Part shown: piece after piece, positions 45,155 through 53,847 of the stretch
How positions within the stretch are numbered: position 1 is the stretch's first letter
How the letters are laid out: each line of letters opens with the position of its first letter
NCBI RefSeq assembly: GCF_011386835.1
Contig: NC_088795.1
Location: forward strand, 119,615,434 to 119,679,433
DNA length: 64,000 nt
DNA from: Chrysemys picta bellii
Lineage: Eukaryota > Chordata > Testudines > Emydidae
Direction: 5' to 3'
Notes under the pieces: generated by a model
What the model saw: only the letters and a program-made list of their open reading frames with translations
Told to the model about the DNA's origin: nothing
Databases searched by the model: none
Position numbers and translations under genes: made by a program

Positions 45155-45224
45155 TTGGTTGCTGCTTCTGCCTCACAAACTTAGAATTTAGCAAGATTCG
45201 AAGAGGGATTAGACGTGTATATGG

Positions 45225-45320
45225 ATAACATGAATTTGTACAGCACCTAAGGCATTGGGGTCCTGGTCCATGACTGGGGCTCCCAGATGCTACTTCAATA
45301 CAAATAAATAAGACTAAAAA
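45225..45320 (+). repeat. L2/MIR-type 3' tail
   Basis: TTTGTACAGCACCTAAGGC, then GGGGTCCTGGTCCATGACTG, then GGGGCTCCCAGATGCTACTTC, then AATACAAATAAATAAG is the sense form of the tail seen reversed at 21335 and 38528. Confidence 0.75.
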
Positions 45321-45458
45321 TACCCAGAGTTGTTATAGTCATTTCTTAAAAAGAAGGGATATAAAACTTGTGTTTGTGTTTCAGGTTTTAAACCAATCTT
45401 TATCAGAGATTAGGATGAGACCAATGACCAGCTGATTGAATGATCTAGTGAAACCTTC

Positions 45459-46084
45459 AGTTTCTGCTGCCCTAGTCATACCAGAGGCGGCCCTGGCTGC
45501 AACCTCAATTGCCCCGGGATGCTCCATTTGCTCCCCAAAAGATTCTGTCACTACAGAGGATCGGGGGAGCAGGGGAGGAGTATGGTAGGGGACCTAGGCC
45601 TACCCACTCTACCGGGTCTCAACCAGGCCTTAGGGGTTTATCAAAGCATCCAGCCCAGTTATTGAGCTACCCCAAATTGTTTTCCCCTGGGTCACTTCCT
45701 ACTAGTCTAGAACTCCTTCGTTTGGGATGTGGTCATTGTCTTATGGACTCTCCTCGGTCTCTTAATGTCCTGTTCAATCAACCTCCTGTAGGGTTTTCAA
45801 CTCCCAAAGGGAGTGGGGATGGAGGTGGATCCAAGTCCCTGCTGCTTGAGCAGCCTTCACCATGCTGTTGTCACTCCTGTCACAGTGCTCAGCATCAGTC
45901 TTGCTTCCTGGTGTCACATACAACTTATTCCCTGCCCCCACCCTCTTCCTGGGCGACCAGTGTCCTTTTAAACTGTTTTTCCAGTGGGAACATGCCCTGC
46001 ACCTGTTGAGAAGTGGGGCCTCCCTAGACCAGGATTGTCTACTCTGAGTCATGCTTCAATGTGGGGCCTGTAGACCCCATTACA
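45459..46084 (-). mobile_element. LTR-like remnant
   Basis: On the minus strand it begins TGTAATGGGGTCTACAGG (46084) and continues through GGTGCAGGGCATGTTCCC and a TTTAAAAGGACACTGG block, reminiscent of reptile Ty3/Gypsy or ERV LTRs. CCTTC occurs just outside both proposed ends (45454-45458 and 46085-46089), but the inner end does not finish in CA, so the left boundary is doubtful. The open frame at 45509-46009 has no domain. Confidence 0.45.
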
Positions 46085-46427
46085 CCTTCATAGGGGGCAA
46101 ATTACTCACTTCTGCCTGCTGTGGAATTGCTTTCAAATGAAGGTGTAAGAGTCTTTTGCTGGCTACTGTTGGAGTCGGGATACTGGAATATATGGACCAC
46201 AGGTCTTATCCAGTCTGGTAATTCCTGCGTTCCTGAGAGAAGCTGCATGACACACTATGGGAGCAGAGGAAACCCAACTTTCTTCCATTAGTAATAGGTC
46301 TGCTAGAAAAAACGATTGCAAAATATGAAAACTTCTCTAAGGTGCTGGAACATGGAAAGGAAAATCTACAAGGAAGGCAGATGGAGACCAGCATAGTGAC
46401 CATTGGAAATTCATGTGCCTAACTTTA

Positions 46428-46503
46428 AGAGAGAGACAAGGTGGATGAGGTAACATCTTATATTGGACCAACTGAAGTTGGTGAAAATGACAAACTTTTG
46501 AAC
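46428..46503 (-). mobile_element. second-family Penelope-like end, fragment
   Basis: GAGAGACAAGGTGGATGAGG, then ATATTGGACCAACTGAAGTTGG, then AAACTTTTGAAC on the + strand is the reverse of the element at 16115-16247 (CCACCTTGTCTCTCT and TTGGTCCAATA blocks). It is followed by a (GA)n run (46513-46536). Confidence 0.65.
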
Positions 46504-46929
46504 GTTAGACAGGAGAGAGAGAGAGAGAGAGAGAGAAGTCAAGCAGGCATGATTTTAATAATATGGAAAGTTTTCATAGCAGAGTGATTATGGAATGTTG
46601 AGGGTGGAAGGAGTATGGGGAGTTAAAAAGGTGTGAGTGGTTCCCAGGGTTACGGCCTAGGGCAATCCTTAAACTAGGCTCCTCCTAATTTCAAATTTGC
46701 TTGTATGTTTAAAGATAGAATACCTTCATCCAGTCTAATCTATGGTGTATTTATAGGACCCCAACTGCTGTACTATGTAGGTGCCACTACATATATTGAA
46801 ACTTGCCATTTTCTACCATTTCCACCGTTCACCTCTACAGTAGGGATCCCATAAATCCTGCCACCAAAATAAAATTGACTGGGTATTTTAAAAGATAGTT
46901 TCCACCTACTGTGCTGTAGCTAAAATGTG
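46504..46929. other. unannotated sequence with (GA)n
   Basis: (GA)n at 46513-46536. Nothing else was recognised. Confidence 0.45.
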
Positions 46930-46986
46930 CTGGATAAATGTAGGATCAAGCAGTGCTGCTGGCATATTCCAAAGAGAAGTTGACCT

Positions 46987-47256
46987 TTAGTTCATGCCAG
47001 TGAATGAGAGGGTGTGGAGGGTCAGCCAAGAAACTCCCAGGATAAGGAGAAAATGTGGGGAGTGAATGCCACTGAGCTGCAGCATCTCTCGGTGCCCACA
47101 GATGGTGATGTCTAGGGACATGGTCTCTGTGGTCTCTGGACTGGAGGATGGGAGGGACCCGTCCATTGTCTCTACTACATCTGGAACAGGCTTGGGCCTT
47201 AGGGGAATCTGCAGGATCTGGGCCACATCCAGGTCAATAAAGTTATTCACTGCACC
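46987..47256 (-). pseudogene. Ty3/Gypsy aspartic protease, 3' part
   Basis: The minus-strand frame reads GAVNNFIDLDVAQILQIPL, the DGSLPSS block and a SGIHSPHFLLILGVSWL stretch, the retropepsin region of sushi Gypsy pol. The active-site strand lies across the hAT insertion: PSGAV just before (about 47790-47771) instead of the expected DSGA, and GAV repeated just after because of the TSD. Both the Asp loss and the insertion inactivate it. Confidence 0.85.
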
Positions 47257-47770
47257 CAGGGCCATCCCTAGGAGGATGTGGGGCCCAGGACATAGGCGCG
47301 GAGTTTCTAATCTGCCAGGGGGTGCTCCCTCCTGGTTCCTCCCAGGCCCTGCCCCCACTCCACCCCTTTCCCCAAGGCTCCACCACTGCCCTGCTTCTTC
47401 CCCCCCCACCCCGCCTCTTCCCCACCCAGTTCTGCCCTTCCCCAGAGCATACTGCGCCCTTGCTCCTCTCCCCTCCCCCCAGCGCCTCCTGATGCCGCGG
47501 ACGAAACATCTGATCCGCTGTAGACGCTGAAAGGGAGGGGAGGCGATGATCAGTGGGTGCCACCGGTGGGCAGGAGGCACTGGGGGGAGGTTCTGGTAGG
47601 GGAGCTCCTCCTCACTCTCCCCGCCAGCCTGCTGCTCGCCTCCCTGTTCGCCTCCTCACCCTGGTTGCCCTCCTGCCCGCCTCACCTCCCCACCTGCCTC
47701 CTGCGGGGTCCCCCAAAGCGCGGGGCCCGGGGTGGTTGCCCTGATTCACCGTACCCTAGGGATGGCTCTG
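47257..47770. mobile_element. hAT-type element inside the Gypsy protease, perfect 8-bp TSD
   Basis: The ends CAGGGCCATCCCTAGG (47257) and CCCTAGGGATGGCTCTG (ending 47770) are inverted, with one mismatch. The TSD ACTGCACC is at 47249-47256 and 47771-47778. The 514-bp interior is C-rich, and it contains a probable further insertion starting near CATAGGCGCGGAG (47291). It has no coding capacity; the open frames that cross it are chance. Confidence 0.92.
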
Positions 47771-47959
47771 ACTGCACCCGAGGGCATGAGGGCATGCTGT
47801 GGAGGGATTGGAAAGGAGCACTCTGGGACATGTAGCTCAGCTGGTACTTGCAAATGCAGTGTTGATCGATGGCATTCAGCATGCTTTCCGTATAGGACAA
47901 TGGCTCGAGACTCAGGGGAACATTTTGTCAAGGTGGTCCAGCCAGCCCTCTTTACTAGG

Positions 47960-48836
47960 CCTGGGTTAGCTCGTTTTCCCGAGTCTTTGATCTGGGTTCC
48001 TCGTGGGAAAATCAGATATAGTGTGATCTGGTTTGCCACAGTAGAAGCGCAGGTTGAAACATTGCTGATGCTCCGTTTCCTTGTGGTAAGGGATTATTGG
48101 CCCAGGTTGACCTGCATTGGCTCGACTTGCGGAGTGGGACCTCATAACGGTGGGTGCAGCTCCAATGCCACTTTTCTTTCTTCCTGCCCTTCACACAGCC
48201 GATTGTCAATCTGGATGACGACAGCGATACAGGCGCCCAGATCCGTTGGGGTCTCACCTCTAGCCAACTCATCCTTGATCTCCTCCCACAGGCCCCACTG
48301 GAACTGGCACAGCTGAGCAGCCTCATTCCACTCCATGTCTGATGTGAGACGGTGGAAGTGTGCTGCATAGGAGGCAGCTGTGTCCGACTCCTGTCGGAGT
48401 TTCTGGAAGGTGGCTTTGGCTAGATAACACTGGATTGCTGGCCTCCTGCAGGGGGGGAGCCCAGTCTAATGCCTCCCCCACGAGCAGGCCTACCTGGGCT
48501 TGGTTGGACGAGTATGTTTGAGGGTGAAGCAAGAACAAGAGGCGGCACTAGTACATGAAGCCTCGAAATATGGAACGATCCCCACTGAAGCGCTTCCGGA
48601 GGGGGCTGACAGGTTCTGGCTTAGGGGGACGATGCAGACAATAGAGCCCAGAGCTCATTGTTCTCTGCACAGAGTTGATAGACTTACTCCTGCAGTGCCT
48701 GATTCTCAGTGACCAGCTGTGTGATCTGCACCTGTATGACTTAATTGTCTGTCTGGAGGCGGGTCACCTGCCTGTGGAGAGGCAGTGCTCTTTGGGGTCG
48801 GAAGAGCTCCACTGGGTCCATACCTGGTTGAACCAT
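47960..48836 (-). pseudogene. Ty3/Gypsy gag (sushi type), decayed
   Basis: The likely start ATG is at 48836-48834 (MVQPGMDPVELFRPQR). A coiled-coil-like start follows (LHRQVTRLQTDN, stop, VTENQALQE). Capsid motifs appear in shifting frames: VGLLVGEALDWAPPL, then MEWNEAAQLCQFQWGLWEEI and KDELARGETPTDLGACI. Near 48050-48023 a retroviral-type zinc knuckle reads RFYCGKPDH, with the first Cys of CX2CX4HX4C changed to Arg. In-frame stops (for example after LQTDN) and at least two frameshifts make it non-functional. It is not a domesticated gag: the open segments are too short. Confidence 0.88.
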
Positions 48837-48904
48837 GCTCGGAGGGGTTGGTGGTTGGAGCAAACTGTTGTAGACCGGGATGTAACTGGTCATACCTAGT
48901 GGTC

Positions 48905-49334
48905 AGAGCAGTAGTGGTCAAGACTACTGGTCAGAGCAGGAGCCAGGAACCAGAGGTCAGTAACAGACAGAGTCGGGAGTCAAGCCAAGGGTCAGAGTCA
49001 GGAATCAAGCCAAAGTTTTGAGCTGGGTGGGGCACAGAAGCAGAGATCTGGAACAAGGCAGGAGGGTAGAAACCAGGAACAAGGTAGAGCTCAGGAGTCA
49101 GGTCAGAAGGCAGGGTTCAGTCTAGCTGCCAGAGATTCACCTAGTTGCTCGGACAACTTGCTATGCCTCCTTTGGCTTAAATAGTGAGTCTGAGCCAATC
49201 AGAGAGGCTGGATGTCTCTTCCAATTGGGAACTTTGTGGGTGGTGCCAGCTGGGGTCCACCAGTCCACACTCCCTGCTGCCAGGTGGTGGCTGCAGTCTG
49301 AGGACTGCCTCAAGACCCGCAGTCCCTCCCACTG
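48905..49334 (-). repeat. 5' LTR of the Gypsy element
   Basis: The minus strand begins near AGTGGGAGGGACTGCGGG and passes GTGTGGACTGGTGGACCCC and a TATTTAA box (49183-49177), followed by a long region of degenerate CTGACTC / CTGGTTCCTG repeats (48915-49135). The exact ends are not certain because there is no second LTR to compare. Confidence 0.7.
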
Positions 49335-50297
49335 ATAAGGATGGAAGCATTTGAAAAATCAGATGTTTTGTTTTGTGGTTAATTTGACATATTTGCCATT
49401 TCTCTAGTTTTATTTTCCTCCTTCCACAGCCATCATGAATGTAAATTTATGTACCATCTGGTATAAATTTCCATTGCATTCATTTGTCTGTGGTGTGCTA
49501 GAAACCCGTAGGGTGTGGTACAAAGCATGTCAGCCCAGGGTTCCCTGTAGGTATAGCAATTGAAAATTGTGGATTGGCTGAACATGAACTAGAAATACTG
49601 CAAGTGAACATTACGCTGACAACCCTCAGCAAATCACTAAATAATTCTTGGAGGGTTTTTCATTGAATTCAACATTTCTTGGACAGATTCGCTTTCAAAA
49701 TTCTGTGCTGGAGTAATGAAGTTTTACATAAAGTTCCCTATACATTTTACATAAAATAATATGCCTTTAAAGAGTAATGTGGGTAATTGGTCCTTGGCCA
49801 TAATTATAATGGTGGTTAATCCTTAAAGATCCAATAGATTAAGCTAATTTGGTATTTCCAGAGCGCCACTGTATTAATCTAGCTATTTAAATGGTTGTAA
49901 ATTTAGTTTGAAAGTTATGCTGCTTTAACAATGGGTATATCAAAGGTAAATGGCCAATCTAATATTTAGAGGAAAGGATTGGGAATCAGGTCTCCCAGCT
50001 GTATTCTGCCCTCTGCTACTGTATAGTTTCCCAATCTGTAAAATGAGCATCATACCTCTCAAGTTGTGAAACATAATGTTTGTAAAGGTCTTCAAGTTTC
50101 TCAGATAAAAAGCATTCTAGAACTACGAAGTGAAGTAGTCAAGCTAGCTAAGAATGTACAGTCCTGTTTTGCTGTCTGTGTTTCTGTTTGTAATAAAATG
50201 AATTACAAGACTGAGGAAAGTGATAAAACATAGTTGTGTAGATGGCTGGATGCGAAGGACAATTGATGTTTTAATATTCCTTCCTTCATTTCTTCTC
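49335..50297. other. unique sequence with a MIR-type repeat
   Basis: 49963-50115 (+) follows the MIR order: GGAATCAGGTCTCCCAGC, then AGTTTCCCAATCTGTAAAATG, then TTTGTAAAGGTCTTCAAG. The rest is unrecognised. Confidence 0.55.
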
Positions 50298-51415
50298 AGG
50301 CCTTGTCCAGTACACAAGTTGCACTGTTTTAACTAAAATCATTTAAAACCAATTTACTTAAACTGACATTTATATCAGTTGAAAAAGTGGTTATGGCAGT
50401 TTAAGCTTGTGCCTGTAAATTTAACGACAAACTAAACTGATTTAAAACAGGTTTAAATCAATTTAAGAGAGTTCACTGCGATTTTTCACTGGTTTCACGT
50501 AGGGCTATAAAATGATTAATTTTTTTTAATCACGATTAATCACGAGATTAAAAAAATAGTTGTGATTAACTGCAGTTTTAATTGCACGGTTAAACAATAA
50601 TTGAATACCATTTATTTAAATATTTTGGATGTTACATACATACTTCTACGAGGCTGCTGCGGCTCATGGTGCCGGGCACTCGGCCTGCTGCAGAGGGCGG
50701 GTTCCATGCTGTTGCACGGGGCTGCATCTTGCCAGAGCCCACGGCCATCCCGCAACCCTCTGGCCACTCCTGGCTCACCAAGGGCACCATTTCAGATTTT
50801 GGTGTGCGTGTGTGTTTTGGGGGAATGCTGTCTCTTTAAGTAGAGCGCTCAGGAACCTGAATGCACGTTCAGCCAGCAGTAGCTACTGCTGGCAGTACCC
50901 ACTCCTGAGCCAGCACAGCAGCAGACAGGCACCCCCTGTTCCCCGACCTCGGCTCAGCAGTGACTGGGTACATGGGTGGGGGGAGGGGAAAACCCAACAT
51001 CAGCGCCCCCAACCCCACTCTGCACAGCAGACAAGAGGCAGGCTCCCAGTCCGAAGCAGCTTGGCTAGGGGTGGCTCCATGGAGGGCGGGAGGGAGGAGG
51101 CGGGAGCAGCAGTGGAACAGGGTGGTGGGAGGAGGGGCACGGCACCCCTGCCCCAGAGGCATGCAGCAGCACACTCCTGAGCACGATCCCCTGGTGGTGG
51201 CCCCCCTCGTCCACCCCTAAAGCCGGAAGTGTCTACCTCCCCACCCGGCTACCACCACGTCCCGTTTTCAGAGGGGTGGAGTTAACGCTCGTTTTAAAAA
51301 AAGCATTAATTTGTTTTGAGTTAATCACATGCATTAACTGAGATTGACAGCCCTCGTTCAACCAAATCAGTTTAAAATGACACCTTGGTTAAACCTTAGC
51401 TTGTAGACCAGACAT
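50298..51415. mobile_element. palindromic DNA element interrupted by another element
   Basis: The left piece (50298-50500) starts GCCTTGTCCAGTACACAAG and has repeated GTTTAAA / TTTAAAAC motifs. The right piece (51355-51415) has CAAATCAGTTTAAAATGAC and ends AGCTTGTAGACCAGACATAAG, the approximate complement of the left end. The two halves join if 50501-51354 is removed. Confidence 0.7.
50501..51354. mobile_element. nested hAT-like element, GC-rich interior
   Basis: The left end AGGGCTATAAAATGATTAAT is followed by subterminal TTAATCACGATTAATCACGAG repeats. The right end has GAGTTAATCACATGCATTAAC and finishes GATTGACAGCCCT. Both ends share the AATCAC / TTAATC blocks. The interior (50640-51240) is an unrelated GC-rich segment with chance open frames. 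The flanks share only about 5 of 8 bases, so the TSD is weak. Confidence 0.65.
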
Positions 51416-51474
51416 AAGTCTCTCTTGGCTGTTTTTGATTCTTGGTCTGTTGTTTTTAAACACACCAAGGCCAA

Positions 51475-51720
51475 GATTTTCAAAATGGGGCACCTATAAT
51501 TAGATTTCTAATGTGGGATTTTCAAAAGTGCCTAAGGAAGTTAGACACCTGATTCCCATATGCACTGTTGAAAATCCTATCCGTAGGCTCATATTTAGGT
51601 GCCTAAATAAATGACCTCATTTTCAAAACATCTGAGCATCCTGTAGCTCTCATTGATTTAAATAGGAGCTGCTGGGTGTTGAGCACTTCTCAAAATCAGG
51701 CCATTTATTTAGGGATTTGG
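51475..51720. repeat. two palindromic modules
   Basis: GGCCAAGATTTTCAAAATGG, then GGGATTTTCAAAAGTGCCTAAG, GAAGTTAGACACCTGATTCCC and GGTGCCTAAATAAATGACCTC, ending TCTCAAAATCAGGCC. These are related to 4765-4925, 6462-6700 and 56190-56300. Confidence 0.65.
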
Positions 51721-51734
51721 GAGCCTAACTTTAG

Positions 51735-53607
51735 GAGTCTAAAGTCCTGATCTAAACCCCACAGGAAGAGGCTATCCATTGAAGTCAATGGCATTGGATC
51801 AGGCCCCGACTGAGTAATTATATTTTGATTTGCAGTTGTTACTAAACATTTAAAATACTTAAATGAAATTGAACTGGAAGGAATAGTGGTCAGGTTATGT
51901 CCATTGGTCAACTGCATGTGCAATTACAGAACAAAATGTTGACATGCTTTGGAAAAAGTTGTTTGTTTCTAAATCTATGCAAAACCAGCCAACAAATGGA
52001 AAGGCACATTCTGTATAATTTGCAGAATTTCTATTGCTTATTTTCAGATGTAATAGTATTAAAAAGTAAATAGACAAGGCAGGTTGGACCATACTTTTTC
52101 TCTGTTGAAAATTGCTTTTGTTGAAACATATCACTTTTGATGAAATTTTTTTGGGAAGGTGTGTTGAGATGTGTATTGTCTGTGGTTTGGGGACTTCTGC
52201 AATTTAGGGCAGGGTTCAGATTTTCCATCTCTATGGTTTTGCCTTTTTCCAAATCAAAGTACTATGTGTTTTTTAAATGAAGATGTATAAAATCAAGATG
52301 AAGAATTATGCTGGAACCACATTTTTAAGCAAATTAACCATGATAAGATCTTTAATGTCATGTAATAGAATATATTTTTTTAGTAATGCATTAAAATTGT
52401 CAAACCAGATATGATCATACAATTAATGAGATTACATTTGATGTAAATTTCAATTCATTATTACAGTCACTGTGTTCATAGACTCTTTAATAACATCAAT
52501 GTGCCATGATAGTTCAAAAGGACAGCTCTGCCGTGGAATGCATTAAATGAGCAGATACAGAGTCTGCAAATATCTTAAATACACATTTTGATGCATTTTA
52601 ATATTGTAAGATTTCTGTGATATGGTAGTGATTTGCAGATAGAGAATGAAATGGAAGTTAATTAAGGCAGTCCTCCATGCATGTAGAATAATAGCTTAGA
52701 TAACAGTGTTAGCCAGTTTAATGAAGAGTTGTCTTCTAGATGTTTCTTTTGTCTTTTTAAACCTCCTCCCCCTCTGTCTCTTCTCTAGATTTCACCTATT
52801 TTAAGTAATTCTTATGGAAATAACTAATCATTACGCGGAAGTGCCTGGGTGACCTTGCCTCATTATAACTGTTACAAAAAAGTTTAATTCAGCATGAAAA
52901 GAATAACTTATGAGCAACATAACTCACTTTCTCTCTTGCTTTTGGAGGTTAACAAATAATTAACAGACAGAAACTAACATACTTTACCTTTATAAAGGAA
53001 AAGAGAGAATTTTTCACTAACTCAATCTCTTGCCATAGGTCCTACTCCTAGAGGGCTTCTCTAGTCCTCTTTTGGGAGCCATAGAGGTCCCTGCATTTTC
53101 TTTTTTTTACTTCATCCATTACCCTCCTTTAAGCAAGGTCACCTGGACAGGGACCTGTTTTTAGAATCTAGGAGGGAGAGGGAATGAGAGATAATTACCT
53201 GAGTTCACAAGATTTTAGGGAACGCTGGTAGAAAAAATATCATACCATGCTCTGTGGTAGTGGACAAGTCTCAGTGTGAATCTCCTGAAAGGCAAAGTTT
53301 TGAAACTTTAAAAGAATAGTTTTCTATTATTTTAAGCTGAATTAAAGATTAGAAGAGGCTTGCAAAGAGGGAAACGTGACGCTGCCATCCTTCAGTGCAA
53401 CCCCAACAGGTGATCAGATAGAATGTACCAAGATTCACCATATTTCCTTCCCCGCACTCCAAAGACTCTGCTGCTCTGGGAATGAAAAATGCAAACTTGA
53501 ATCTGGAGCCTGAGTCTCTGTGTGGCATTACATTGTGCTGCTGCTAGATTGATGGGCCAGTTAACATGTCTTACGTTGGTGGAAGGGGAAAGTCTTTTAA
53601 CCCTATT
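51735..53607. other. 1.9 kb repeat-free AT-rich DNA
   Basis: I recognise no repeat or coding signal. The block at 52300-52760 has several TAATGA / TTAATTAA-like motifs and no repeats, which makes it a weak candidate for a conserved regulatory element. I cannot test conservation. Confidence 0.4.
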
Positions 53608-53620
53608 TTAGAAGAGGTAG

Positions 53621-53834
53621 AAAGCAACAGAGGGTCCTGTGGCACCTTTGAGACTAACAGAAGTACTGGGAGCATAAGCTTTCGTGGGTAAGAACCTCAC
53701 TTCTTGCATCTGAAGAAGTGAGGTTCTTACCCACGAAAGCTTATGCTCCCAGTACTTCTGTTAGTCTCAAAGGTGCCACAGGACCCTCTGTTGCTTTCTA
53801 CAGATTCAGACTAACACGGCTACCCCTCTGATAC
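53621..53834 (+). mobile_element. PLE-end foldback with perfect 85-bp arms, 13-bp TSD
   Basis: Arms 53621-53705 and 53713-53797 are exact reverse complements over 85 bp around the 7-nt spacer GCATCTG (53706-53712). A one-sided 37-nt end (53798-53834: CTACAGATTCAGACTAACAC … CTCTGATAC) follows. The TSD TTAGAAGAGGTAG is at 53608-53620 and 53835-53847. No mutation separates the arms, so either the insertion is young or the arms have been homogenised. Confidence 0.95.
53710..53748 (+). ncRNA. hammerhead-ribozyme-like motif
   Basis: CTGAAGA (53710-53716) fits the CUGANGA core. Stem II is GTGAGG...ACCCAC (53718-53734) with one A-C mismatch, and GAAA is at 53735-53738. Stem III is GC-TTAT-GC (53739-53746), and the cleavage dinucleotide is TC (53747-53748), matching UH. 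Minimal type I hammerheads with very short stem III are known in Penelope-like elements. In this copy the flanking palindrome would compete strongly with the fold, so activity is uncertain. Confidence 0.55.
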
Positions 53835-53847
53835 TTAGAAGAGGTAG

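Larger units (their letters stand above)
46930..49334 (-). mobile_element. Ty3/Gypsy (sushi-type) retrotransposon, 5' part
   Basis: On the minus strand: a 5' LTR (about 49334-48905), an untranslated leader, gag (48836 to about 47960) and the start of pol with the protease (about 47900-47771, continuing at 47256-46987 after a transposon insertion). Reverse transcriptase, integrase and the 3' LTR are missing. Chromoviral sushi elements are known from reptiles and fish, and their gag gave rise to mammalian PEG10/RTL genes. The frames contain several stops and frameshifts. The 46930 edge is approximate. Confidence 0.88.

Noticed and set aside
45509..46009. 166-codon frame on the + strand
   Set aside because: It lies in an LTR-like remnant, on the strand opposite the inferred LTR sense; there is no domain.
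47260..47580. N-terminal part of a 197-codon antisense frame
   Set aside because: Only the part below 47256 is real (Gypsy protease). The rest is translation through the hAT-type insertion.
50629..51180. 183-codon frame
   Set aside because: It is in the GC-rich cargo of a nested transposon, is Ser/His/Arg/Gly-rich, and overlaps frames on both strands.
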